Below are positions 55,902 to 63,250 of a stretch of DNA of 64,000 nucleotides, in pieces. The notes under the pieces are model-generated. The model worked only from the letters and a program-made list of their open reading frames with translations, had not been told where the DNA came from and searched no databases. Position numbers and translations under genes: made by a program. The stretch's first letter is position 1. Each line of letters opens with the position of its first letter. The stretch is from Microbacter margulisiae (GTDB lineage Bacteria > Bacteroidota > Bacteroidia > Bacteroidales > Paludibacteraceae). The DNA lies in contig NZ_JACHYB010000001.1 of NCBI RefSeq assembly GCF_014192515.1, forward strand, positions 1,550,001 to 1,614,000, read 5' to 3'.

Positions 55902-57971
55902 ATGACTCTTCCAGAAAAGCAACTTTCAACAAAAGGCATGTCACACAACCCATTTTTGTCTCCATATAATACACCGCATGATGCTACCCCATTCAATCAA
56001 ATCAAATTAGAGCATTATATGACAGCATTCACAGAAGGAATGAACAGACAAAACAATGAAATTGCCGCAATTATCAATAATCAACAAACACCTGATTTTC
56101 ATAACATATTTGAAGCCTTTGAGCATTCAGGACGACTTTTGGACAACGTCAGTCAGGTATTTTTCAATTTACACAGCGCAGAGACAAACGATCAGATGCA
56201 AATCATTGCCGAAAAGCTTTCTCCTATTTTAACCGATCATGTCAATAACATTACGCTAAACGACAAACTCTTCGAACGTATCAAAGCAGTATACAACCAA
56301 CGCGACACGCTAAAACTGACTCCTGAGCAGCAGACATTACTTCAAAATACGTATGATCATTTTGCTGACAATGGAGCCAACCTGAACGAAACAGACAAAC
56401 AACAATACCGTGAATTGACCAAACAACTCAATGCTGCCACGCTGCAATTTGAACACAATGTATTGAAAGAAATCAATGACTATTCTTTGCTTATTACCGA
56501 TACTTCCCAGCTTCAGAGGCTTTCGTCTGATTTTTTGGAAATTGCTGCAGAAAAAGCCAAACAGAAAGGACAAGCCGGATGGATTTTGGATTTATCTGCA
56601 CCAAGCTATGTGCCAGCTATGAAATTTTTGGATAACCCTGAATTACGTAAAACCTTATACTTGGCATTTGCTTCAAAAGGCATTCATAATGACGCAAATG
56701 ACAATCAGGAAATTGTACGTAACATTGCCAATCTGCGTTTAAAAATAGCCAGTCTGTTAGGATTCAACACATACGCCGAATATGTTCTACGGCACCGAAT
56801 GGCTCAAAGTAGCGAAAATGTCTATAAATTACTACAAAAATTATTGTCAGCATACAAACCTGTTGCTAAACAGGAATACGAAGAAGTTCAGGACTTTCTC
56901 CGCCAACATAAAGGTGAGTTCACGATCCAGCCATGGGACTGGCCTTACTATGCAGAAAAGCTGAAAACTGAAAAATATGCTTTTAATGAAGACGCATTAC
57001 GCCCTTACTTCGAGCTGGATAAAGTTATAAACGGAGTCTTTGGGTTGGCTCAAAAACTATATGGCATCCGGTTTGAGCAGATTCAAAATATTCCGGTGTA
57101 CCATCCTGAGGTAAAAGTATTTGAAGTTTATGATCAAAACAACGATTATTTAGCCTTGCTTTATGCCGATTTTTTCCCGCGGGCAGGCAAACGCGCCGGA
57201 GCCTGGATGACTGAATTCAAAGGGCAATGGATGGATGGCGATTTCAATAGTCGTCCCCATATCAGTCTGGTTATGAATTTCACACGCCCAACCTCCACCA
57301 AACCAGCATTATTAACCTACGACGAAGTCCGTACCTTCCTACACGAATTCGGGCATGCGCTTCATGGAATGTTGACAAATACACAATATGCATCTTTGTC
57401 AGGAACGAATGTCTATCGGGATTTTGTGGAATTACCTTCACAATTTATGGAAAACTACGGCACAGAAAAAGAATTCCTTGATCAATTTGCATCGCATTTT
57501 CAAACAGGGGAAACAATTCCTACAGAATTAATCCAAAGACTTAAAACTGCCGAAAATTATATGGTAGGCTATTTGTGTGTCCGTCAGCTTAACTTTGGCT
57601 TTCTCGACATGGCTTGGCATACACTCAAAAAGCCATTTGAAGGAAACGTCATTGAATTCGAAAAACAAGCTACCAAAAATACCAGCATCTTACCGGTGGT
57701 AGATAACACCTGCATCAGCACTGCATTCAGCCACATCTTTGCAGGAGGATATGCAGCCGGTTATTATAGCTATAAATGGGCTGAAGTGCTCGAAGCTGAT
57801 GCCTTCTCTGTTTTTAAAGAACATGGCATCTTCGATCAGGCAACAGCAAACGCATTCCGCACGCATATTCTTTCAAAAGGAGGCACGGAAGCTCCAATGG
57901 AACTCTATAAACGATTTCGGGGGCAAGAACCCTCTATTGATGCATTATTAAAGGCAAACGGAATAAAATAA
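55902..57971 (+). CDS. dcp: Peptidyl-dipeptidase Dcp (M3 metallopeptidase)
   Basis: Dcp removes C-terminal dipeptides from peptides. The 689-aa protein belongs to the M3 family, with zinc motif HEFGH at 481-485 (FLHEFGHALHGM) and a downstream third ligand Glu in the YRDFVELPSQFMENY block. FNSRPHISLVMNFTRP and SHIFAGGYAAGYYSYKWAEV are Dcp marks. There is no signal peptide, so it is probably cytoplasmic. The first ATG is used; a Met at residue 13 (MSHNPFLSPYNTPHD) is a reasonable alternative. A strong terminator follows. Confidence 0.94.
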   Translation: MTLPEKQLSTKGMSHNPFLSPYNTPHDATPFNQIKLEHYMTAFTEGMNRQNNEIAAIINNQQTPDFHNIFEAFEHSGRLLDNVSQVFFNLHSAETNDQMQIIAEKLSPILTDHVNNITLNDKLFERIKAVYNQRDTLKLTPEQQTLLQNTYDHFADNGANLNETDKQQYRELTKQLNAATLQFEHNVLKEINDYSLLITDTSQLQRLSSDFLEIAAEKAKQKGQAGWILDLSAPSYVPAMKFLDNPELRKTLYLAFASKGIHNDANDNQEIVRNIANLRLKIASLLGFNTYAEYVLRHRMAQSSENVYKLLQKLLSAYKPVAKQEYEEVQDFLRQHKGEFTIQPWDWPYYAEKLKTEKYAFNEDALRPYFELDKVINGVFGLAQKLYGIRFEQIQNIPVYHPEVKVFEVYDQNNDYLALLYADFFPRAGKRAGAWMTEFKGQWMDGDFNSRPHISLVMNFTRPTSTKPALLTYDEVRTFLHEFGHALHGMLTNTQYASLSGTNVYRDFVELPSQFMENYGTEKEFLDQFASHFQTGETIPTELIQRLKTAENYMVGYLCVRQLNFGFLDMAWHTLKKPFEGNVIEFEKQATKNTSILPVVDNTCISTAFSHIFAGGYAAGYYSYKWAEVLEADAFSVFKEHGIFDQATANAFRTHILSKGGTEAPMELYKRFRGQEPSIDALLKANGIK

Positions 57972-58109
57972 AGGAGAACTCATCGGAATAAATGTGTCTC
58001 CCGTTAAGATGAATGCATTCTCGGAAAAATTTTCAATGCAACGCACTCTCACTATTTTATAGAAATGCGACAAGAAAAATATTGATCTATTTCAATTATG
58101 CACTTGTAT

Positions 58110-58140
58110 AAAGCAAAGCCCAAAAGCTTTGCTTTATTTT
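58110..58140 (+). terminator. Terminator of dcp
   Basis: A perfect 10-bp stem AAAGCAAAGC/GCTTTGCTTT (58110-58119 with 58126-58135) is followed by ATTTTT. It overlaps the -33 box of the next promoter. Confidence 0.85.
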
Positions 58141-58158
58141 TCTATGGTACTAATTTTG
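58128..58158 (+). promoter_or_regulatory. Promoter of the thioredoxin-like gene cluster
   Basis: TTTG (58128-58131), 19 bp, TAATTTTG (58151-58158). Initiation would be near 58164. The -33 element is part of the dcp terminator stem. This excludes the upstream TTG (58129) as start of the next gene. Confidence 0.72.
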
Positions 58159-58200
58159 CATTCGGATTTAGGAACACAAACCTATAAAATTTTGAGCCAT

Positions 58201-58548
58201 ATGCTATACACTAATTTAAAACACATTGAAACAGCATCAGAGTTGCAAAAAATAATTAGCGAAAACGAAAATGTCATGGTCATATGCGGACACATGGGAC
58301 CAATGTGCATCCCAGTCTATGGTATTGCAGAAGATCTGGAAAATGAATATATACATGTTAAATTCTATGATATGGAATTTGATAATCCAGAAGCTTATGT
58401 TATTCGCCAGTTACCTGAAGTTCGTGGTTTTATGGGCATTCCTTTCACCATCTACTATAAAAATGGGAAAGTTGTCAGGGCCACTTCAAGCATCCAAACC
58501 AAGCAACAAATAACCAACATCTTAGACACCGAATTCGGGAATTTATAA
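58201..58548 (+). CDS. Thioredoxin-like protein with CX6C
   Basis: This 115-aa protein has a thioredoxin-fold pattern. The active-site region reads VMVICGHMGPMCIPVYG with Cys29 and Cys36 separated by six residues, not CxxC. It also has VKFYDMEFDNPEA, a GFMGIPFTIYYKNGK cis-Pro loop and a C-terminal helix. Redox activity is possible but not of the standard type. The start at 58201 lies 37 nt after the predicted start of transcription; the longer TTG frame was rejected. It lies 23 bp before a thioredoxin-glutaredoxin fusion. Confidence 0.78.
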   Translation: MLYTNLKHIETASELQKIISENENVMVICGHMGPMCIPVYGIAEDLENEYIHVKFYDMEFDNPEAYVIRQLPEVRGFMGIPFTIYYKNGKVVRATSSIQTKQQITNILDTEFGNL

Positions 58549-58571
58549 CAAATCGAACGCCAGAAACGATT

Positions 58572-59147
58572 ATGGAAAAAGTAAGTGCATTAGCAGATTT
58601 TCAACAGAAAGCCACAGGGCACGACAAAGTGTTTCTGCTATTATATAAAGCCGGAAACGAACAAAGTCTTTGTGCATATAGCAATTTAGATTCAGTCGTT
58701 AATCAAGAGCCAAACATTCCTGTTTTCTCGGCTGATGTGGCCGAAGTACGCGATATCCATCCCCATTTTGGTATTACCAGCGCTCCAACTCTTTTGGTTT
58801 TCGAAAATGGACAATATGTCAACGCAATAAAAGGATGCCAGGAGAGTTCATATTACAAGGCTCTTATGGAAAGCGCCATCTATCAGGCAAAAGCAAAAGC
58901 GGAAGGAAAAACCGTCAAACGAGTGACTGTTTACTCAACACCGACCTGCACATGGTGTAATACGCTGAAAACATGGTTGCATAAAAATAATATCCCATAT
59001 ACCGATGTGGATGTATCCCGCGATCAACACGCTGCAGAAGACCTAGTGCGCCGTACAGGACAACAAGGTGTGCCACAAACTGATATTAACGGACAAATTG
59101 TCGTGGGGTTCAATCAGGCCCGTCTCAAAGAATTATTGGAAATCTAA
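58572..59147 (+). CDS. Thioredoxin-like/glutaredoxin fusion protein
   Basis: This 191-aa protein joins two thioredoxin folds. The N-terminal part (about 1-105) keeps the cis-Pro loop (ITSAPTLLVFENG) but has SLCAYSNL in place of CxxC, so at most one Cys (C34). The C-terminal part (about 115-191) is a glutaredoxin with CTWC (C126-C129), HKNNIPYTDVDVSRD and GVPQTDING. The second half is likely active in dithiol-disulfide exchange and the first may bind substrate. It is the second gene of a redox cluster that ends with trxA. Confidence 0.85.
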   Translation: MEKVSALADFQQKATGHDKVFLLLYKAGNEQSLCAYSNLDSVVNQEPNIPVFSADVAEVRDIHPHFGITSAPTLLVFENGQYVNAIKGCQESSYYKALMESAIYQAKAKAEGKTVKRVTVYSTPTCTWCNTLKTWLHKNNIPYTDVDVSRDQHAAEDLVRRTGQQGVPQTDINGQIVVGFNQARLKELLEI

Positions 59148-59244
59148 CATAACTCTATTGATAAATCATTGAAGTAAAGTATTGGACATTATGATAATAC
59201 AGAAATTTACTTCATAGTCTCACAATATTTAATCTTTATAATGT

Positions 59245-59532
59245 ATGAAAGAACTACAACCCGTTAATCAACAAGTGGTACTCGATCTTTCCGAAACCAC
59301 ACATGAACAAAAAACTGCATCGGGAATCATCATCCCCGATACAGCGAAAGAAAAGTCGCAAATTGCTCTAATCAAATGGATGGGCGTCATTGACAACGCC
59401 GAGGTGAAACCAGGTGATATGGTTATTTATAAATCATTCAGCGGCACCGAAATTGAATTTGAAGGTAGCAAATATCTGATTCTGCCCTACTCTGATCTTT
59501 TGGCGAAAGTAGTAGAAACAGAGGAAATATAA
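59245..59532 (+). CDS. GroES-like co-chaperonin homologue
   Basis: This 95-aa protein resembles GroES. The mobile-loop region reads TASGIIIPDTAKEKSQ, as in true GroES. KPGDMVIYKSFSGTEIEFEG and KYLILPYSDLLA match the rest of the barrel. The N-terminus is divergent (MKELQPVNQQVVLDLSE, without the usual PLxDRV pattern), and no groEL follows. It is likely a second, stand-alone GroES-like protein that may modify GroEL or act on its own; the normal groES-groEL pair is expected elsewhere. It sits between redox genes and is followed by a terminator. Confidence 0.8.
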   Translation: MKELQPVNQQVVLDLSETTHEQKTASGIIIPDTAKEKSQIALIKWMGVIDNAEVKPGDMVIYKSFSGTEIEFEGSKYLILPYSDLLAKVVETEEI

Positions 59533-59543
59533 ATTGTCTAAAA

Positions 59544-59580
59544 AAATGCGCCGGGACTACTTTACACCGGTGCATTTCTT
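59544..59580 (+). terminator. Terminator of the GroES-like gene
   Basis: An 11-bp stem (59544-59554 with 59567-59577, one G-T pair) has a 12-nt loop, followed by CTT. Confidence 0.7.
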
Positions 59581-59592
59581 AACCTGACACTT

Positions 59593-59600
59593 TATCTTTG
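59593..59600 (+). promoter_or_regulatory. -7 box of trxA
   Basis: TATCTTTG lies 70 bp before trxA. No TTTG at the usual -33 distance. Confidence 0.5.
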
Positions 59601-59669
59601 CCAAGATTTTATGGATAACAGGGAGTTCATCCCTTCAGTAATCAAACCCACAGACAACACCAATTTCAT

Positions 59670-59969
59670 ATGAATGGAAAATTTGAAGAACTTATTCAAA
59701 GTGACAAGCCGGTAATTATTGATTTTTTTGCCGAATGGTGCGGTCCCTGCAAAGTGCAATCTCCCATTCTACAAGAAGTTGCCATTGAATTGGGAGATCA
59801 TGTAAAAGTGATAAAAATCGACGTCGACAAAAATCCTCAGATAGCAAACAATTACCGCATACAAGGCGTTCCAACATTGATGGTTTTTAAGAAAGGTCAG
59901 CTTTTATTCCGTCAGGCTGGGCTGATGCAAAAGCCGCAATTGCTAAACCTCATCAGACAAAATATTTAG
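59670..59969 (+). CDS. trxA: Thioredoxin
   Basis: Thioredoxin is the general cytoplasmic disulfide reductase. The 99-aa protein has the canonical active site FFAEWCGPCKVQSP (C24, C27), then VIKIDVDKNPQIANNYRIQG, the cis-Pro loop GVPTLMVFKKGQ and a C-terminal helix. No signal peptide is present. It has its own -7 box and is separated by a terminator from the upstream GroES-like gene. Confidence 0.95.
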   Translation: MNGKFEELIQSDKPVIIDFFAEWCGPCKVQSPILQEVAIELGDHVKVIKIDVDKNPQIANNYRIQGVPTLMVFKKGQLLFRQAGLMQKPQLLNLIRQNI

Positions 59970-60016
59970 GTAATTCATACCCAATCTATATTAACTTTTT
60001 AGTTAGACGCCGCATA

Positions 60017-60061
60017 ATGAACTGGCAAAACCAATGGTGGGGACAGTTCTTCCATCATTGA
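60017..60061 (+). CDS. Possible aromatic/His-rich leader peptide, 14 aa
   Basis: ATG 60017 to TGA 60059-60061 encodes MNWQNQWWGQFFHH. Seven of fourteen residues are Trp, Phe or His, with adjacent WW, FF and HH codons. A -7-like TAACTTTT lies at 59992-59999 and a strong terminator hairpin starts 24 nt after the stop. The layout resembles an attenuator leader. No antiterminator that competes with the terminator was found, and the gene after it is a TehA-like transporter, so the role is open. It could also be a relic of an aromatic amino-acid operon leader, or chance. Confidence 0.4.
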   Translation: MNWQNQWWGQFFHH

Positions 60062-60085
60062 TTCCATAATTCTTTGTTTTTTATT

Positions 60086-60125
60086 GCGTGAGTGCGTACA
60101 GTGCGCATGTGCTCACGCTTTTTTT
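60086..60125 (+). terminator. Strong terminator between trxA and the TehA-like gene
   Basis: GCGTGAG/CTCACGC (60086-60092 with 60112-60118) plus a wobble-rich inner stem make about 12 bp, followed by seven T. It ends either trxA or an attenuated leader transcript. Confidence 0.85.
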
Positions 60126-60235
60126 GCGCTTTTTTTCAGGCTCACAAATCAACGCTATGTATTATAAAACAATACATTAAGCCACAAATACGCTACAATT
60201 AATTCTATCTCTAAATATTCAAACTAAACCTGCAA

Positions 60236-61186
60236 ATGAAACAAAAGCTACAATTTTTCCCTGTTACTATTTTCTCGATGGTTATGGGTATGACTGGCTT
60301 ATCCATTCTGATCGGTAAGTTTTACCATCTCCAATGGCTTCCGTACATTCTTTATCCCATTTCCATTTATGTGGCATCAGCACTCTTTCTGACCTTCTTG
60401 TTGCTGTATGGGCTGAAATGGATTTATTATCCTGCCGAAGTAAAAAACGATTTTCATCACCGTATCCGGATCAATTTTTTTTCAGCAATATCTATATCAT
60501 TGTTGCTAATTTCCATTGATTATTATTCGTTTATGCCGCTGTTGGCAGTACCGTTGTGGTGGATAGGAATGCTCCTGCATTCTTTTTTATTGCTGAAGAC
60601 CATCCGCTTCTGGATTGAGCATAATTTTGAACTTCAACATTTCAACCCAGCATGGTTCATTCCCGTTGTTGGCGTTATCTTAATCCCGATTTGTGGCGTG
60701 GATATTGCTCCTCCATTTTTGTCCTATTTTTATTTTTCCATAGGATTTTTTTTCTGGATCATCCTTTTCGTGTTGTTTCTTTACCGTGCCGTTTTCCATG
60801 TGCAGCTTCCAGAAAAATTCATCCCAACGTTTTTCATCCTGATAGCCCCACCGGCTGTGGGATTTGTATCGTACATGCGCATCACAACCAGCTTTGATAA
60901 CTTTTCCCTGTTTCTATTGTTCATAGGCTATTTTTTCCTTATCCTCCTCGCCTTCATGGTAAAAAACTTCATGAAGCTTAGATTCTTTGTTTCATGGTGG
61001 GCATTCACTTTTCCTTTAAGTGCAATCTCCATAGCTTCCGTAGCCGCTTATCAGATTACGCATATGCCTTTTTTTGAAATCATTTCATGGATTTTGTTCT
61101 TTGTTACTGTAGCAACAATTGGGATCGTGGCATGGCAAACCATCGTTAATATGCGAATAGAAAGAATTTGTGTGGAAGAAGAATAG
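60236..61186 (+). CDS. TehA/SLAC1-family (TDT) membrane transporter
   Basis: This 316-aa integral membrane protein has about ten hydrophobic helices and resembles the TDT family, which includes the tellurite-resistance protein TehA, malate exporters and SLAC1 anion channels. Helpful segments are FSMVMGMTGLSILIGKFYHL in helix 1, FNPAWFIPVVGVILIP in the middle, and SWWAFTFPLSAISIAS, the typical late-helix motif. The substrate is probably an anion but cannot be fixed. It follows a terminator and a possible leader peptide. A DUF302 gene lies 83 bp downstream. Confidence 0.85.
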   Translation: MKQKLQFFPVTIFSMVMGMTGLSILIGKFYHLQWLPYILYPISIYVASALFLTFLLLYGLKWIYYPAEVKNDFHHRIRINFFSAISISLLLISIDYYSFMPLLAVPLWWIGMLLHSFLLLKTIRFWIEHNFELQHFNPAWFIPVVGVILIPICGVDIAPPFLSYFYFSIGFFFWIILFVLFLYRAVFHVQLPEKFIPTFFILIAPPAVGFVSYMRITTSFDNFSLFLLFIGYFFLILLAFMVKNFMKLRFFVSWWAFTFPLSAISIASVAAYQITHMPFFEIISWILFFVTVATIGIVAWQTIVNMRIERICVEEE

Positions 61187-61269
61187 AATCGTCGCATGAA
61201 CAGATAAATCAGCAATATTATAAACAAACAACACAAAGCTTCTTATGCTTTGGGAAAAAAAATCATCAT

Positions 61270-61776
61270 ATGAAAACAAAAATTACCATCATTATAGCAA
61301 CTTTATTCGGTGTATTGCTCGGCATCATTATCACAGGCGTAACCCTGAATCTTTCGGCTGGAGACATGATTATCAAAGAAATGAAAAGTCCCTACGATTT
61401 CAACAAAACAGTGACTACCATCGTAAACAACATTAACACACAACCGGGCTGGCATGTGGTAGCCGTGATTGATCAAAACCAGGCGGTACAGACCCATGGT
61501 GGATTTCCAATCGGCAATTATGATATTATTCAATATTGCAACGGGAGAGCGTCAGCAGAAATGCTTTCTGCTGATGATCGCAAACGGATCGGCGCCATGT
61601 TGCCTAAGAACCTGGCCGTTTACGAAAAATCAGACGGACAGGTTTATGTGGCAACATCAAACGGAGCTGTCATAGGAAAATTATTCGGCGGAAAAACGGG
61701 ACAACTGATTGAAAAAGTATCATTGGATGTGGAAAGTATTCTGCGTTTTATGAATTTCAAATTCAATATATTTTAG
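61270..61776 (+). CDS. DUF302-domain protein with N-terminal membrane anchor
   Basis: From ATG 61270 this is a 168-aa protein. It has an N-terminal hydrophobic segment (ITIIIATLFGVLLGIIITGV) that may be a signal anchor and a DUF302 domain (about 30-160) with SPYDFNKTVTTIVNNINTQP, then QYCNGRASAEMLSADDRKRIG and LPKNLAVYEKSDGQVYV. DUF302 proteins are of unknown function and often envelope-associated. A longer frame overlaps the upstream gene but lacks a hydrophobic start. It may be cotranscribed with the TehA-like gene. Confidence 0.82.
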   Translation: MKTKITIIIATLFGVLLGIIITGVTLNLSAGDMIIKEMKSPYDFNKTVTTIVNNINTQPGWHVVAVIDQNQAVQTHGGFPIGNYDIIQYCNGRASAEMLSADDRKRIGAMLPKNLAVYEKSDGQVYVATSNGAVIGKLFGGKTGQLIEKVSLDVESILRFMNFKFNIF

Positions 61777-61785
61777 TGATGGGCA

Positions 61786-61813
61786 GGCACAAAGATTATT
61801 GTATCTTTGTGTC
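61786..61813 (+). terminator. Terminator of the DUF302 gene, overlapping a -7 box
   Basis: An 11-bp stem (61786-61796 with 61803-61813) has a 6-nt loop and is followed by TGCTTTTCTTTTT. The 3' arm contains TATCTTTG (61802-61809), a probable -7 box of the next gene. Confidence 0.65.
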
Positions 61814-61831
61814 TGCTTTTCTTTTTATCAA

Positions 61832-61987
61832 ATGAGTCTTTTCAGGGTAATTCTGGCCATCATCTTCCCTCCCCTGGCTATTATCGACAAAGGATGCGGA
61901 AGTTTTTTAATCGTGCTCATCCTCACTTTTTGCGGATGGATCCCCGGCGTATTGGCTGCCCTGATTATCCTCAATCAAAAGAAATAA
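61832..61987 (+). CDS. YqaE/Pmp3-family small membrane protein
   Basis: This 51-aa protein belongs to the Pmp3/YqaE family of two-helix membrane proteins, linked in other organisms to salt and stress tolerance. MSLFRVILAIIFPPLAIIDK is the first helix with the family's PP motif, and CGWIPGVLAALIILNQKK is the second with WIPG. ATG 61832 is chosen because it fits the family N-terminus and lies after the predicted start of transcription near 61815. Confidence 0.9.
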   Translation: MSLFRVILAIIFPPLAIIDKGCGSFLIVLILTFCGWIPGVLAALIILNQKK

Positions 61988-62517
61988 AACAGCAGGAAGT
62001 TAAGGAAGACACATTCAATTTGACAATGGACAGTTGACAATGAGAATCAGTATACAGCAATTAATTTTCAACTTTACACCTTTCACCTTCAACCCGTTGT
62101 TTGTTGTTCAACCTTCGACTCTTGATTTTTTTACTCAATCCGTTAATTATCTTATCAGCTCCTTATCACATCACCACATTATTTCAGTTATTCTTGTAGC
62201 TTCCGATACTTGAAGAAACTTCCTCAACTTCTTGCTGTTTTTACATATCAAACCGCTTTCTCAAAGCAGAAATTACCCTAACCAACAGTGCAACGAACCA
62301 TATCGTTGGGAAAATTACCAGCCGCATTGCTGCGCGGCTAAAGAACATTAAGAATATTGTTTCCCTCACTGATGCGCAGATAAAGAACGTTAAAAATATT
62401 GGTTTCTGCACGAATGCACGGCTAAAGAGCGTTAAGAATATTGCTTGCCGCACCAGTGCGACAAAGTATTTCACATTAAAGATTCATCCGCGAAGGGTTG
62501 TTCGCTTGCAATTCGTA
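61988..62517. other. Non-coding region with short repeats
   Basis: This 530-bp stretch separates yqaE from the SDR pair and has no supported gene. It begins with a short direct repeat, TTGACAATGGACAG followed by TTGACAATGAG (62020-62044). A pyrimidine-rich tract (about 62070-62150) follows, and then a 42-bp tandem repeat array. Composition differs from the surrounding genes. Confidence 0.6.
62287..62470. repeat. Imperfect 42-bp tandem repeats
   Basis: At least four units of 42 bp occur, each with the core GGCTAAAGA-(C)-TTAAGAATATTG (for example 62337, 62379 and 62421) and a more degenerate first unit at about 62287. The period is a multiple of three, so frames stay open on both strands. On the plus strand a 14-residue pattern ARLKNIKNIVSLTD recurs, but no start codon was found. 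On the minus strand a 77-codon frame contains IFLTLFSRA-type repeats. It looks like a minisatellite or a relic of a repeat protein. Confidence 0.75.
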
Positions 62518-63246
62518 CTACCGGGGAGTGTTCATACGGTCAAATACCTGCTGCCATTCCTCCAGTCCAATTTTGGATAATGATTCGCTATACCCAAACG
62601 TAAGCGTTGTTTCTCCCTTTGTCAATTGTTCAAAAATATGGGCAATAAAATCGCTCACAGATGGAGCATAATCATGAAGCCCCTTGCCTCCGAGATCAGT
62701 ATTAAGCGCCGGAGGAATAATTTCGATCACTTCAACGTGACTCGATGCCAAAATGGCACGCATCGAAGCTGTAAAAGAATGGGAAAACGCCTTTGTAGCT
62801 GAATAGTCCGCTACCTGCGACATAGGTACCAAGCCGAGTGCGGAAGTAACATTCACAATGGTGTTCAGCGATTTTAATTTCAAAAACAAAGATATCAGAT
62901 GAACCGGAGCCTCAACATTGATAGCAATCTCTTCATGGGCACGTGCCGCAAAGTCATGGTCAAACAAAGACATGCGCTGCTGGATGCCGGCATTATTCAC
63001 TAGCACATTCACATCAGGATGAGCTGCAGCAATCCATTGAAAAAGGCGTTCCCTTTCGAATGGCAATGACAGGTCACACACCTTGGCAATCACAGACGGA
63101 TGCTTGTCCACAACCTCCTGCAGCACCTCCTCTCTTCTGCCGCAAATGATAACCGTATTACCTTCCTGCAAAAACCGCTCCGTAAGCCCCAGCCCAATGC
63201 CAGTCGCTCCCCCTGTAATCAAGATTTTATTGTCGGATAACTTCAT
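62518..63246 (-). CDS. Short-chain dehydrogenase/reductase (DltE-like)
   Basis: This 242-aa SDR has TGGATGIGLGL at residues 11-21 for NAD(P) binding, CGRREE after strand 2, LVNNAGIQ, catalytic Ser in NVTSALG and YSATK with Tyr and Lys. IPPALNTDLGGKG replaces the usual PG motif, as in DltE/YvaG-type SDRs. Its substrate is unknown. It starts 4 bp after the stop of the OvoA-like methyltransferase gene, so the two are probably translated from one mRNA. Confidence 0.88.
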   Translation of the reverse strand: MKLSDNKILITGGATGIGLGLTERFLQEGNTVIICGRREEVLQEVVDKHPSVIAKVCDLSLPFERERLFQWIAAAHPDVNVLVNNAGIQQRMSLFDHDFAARAHEEIAINVEAPVHLISLFLKLKSLNTIVNVTSALGLVPMSQVADYSATKAFSHSFTASMRAILASSHVEVIEIIPPALNTDLGGKGLHDYAPSVSDFIAHIFEQLTKGETTLTFGYSESLSKIGLEEWQQVFDRMNTPR

Positions 63247-63250
63247 GTGT

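Noticed and set aside
58129..58200. Upstream TTG start for the thioredoxin-like gene
   Set aside because: It lies in the dcp terminator and before the predicted transcription start.
62241..62474. 77-codon minus-strand frame with repeated IFLTLFSRA-like units
   Set aside because: It is a by-product of the 42-bp tandem repeat, has no promoter and no homology I recognise.
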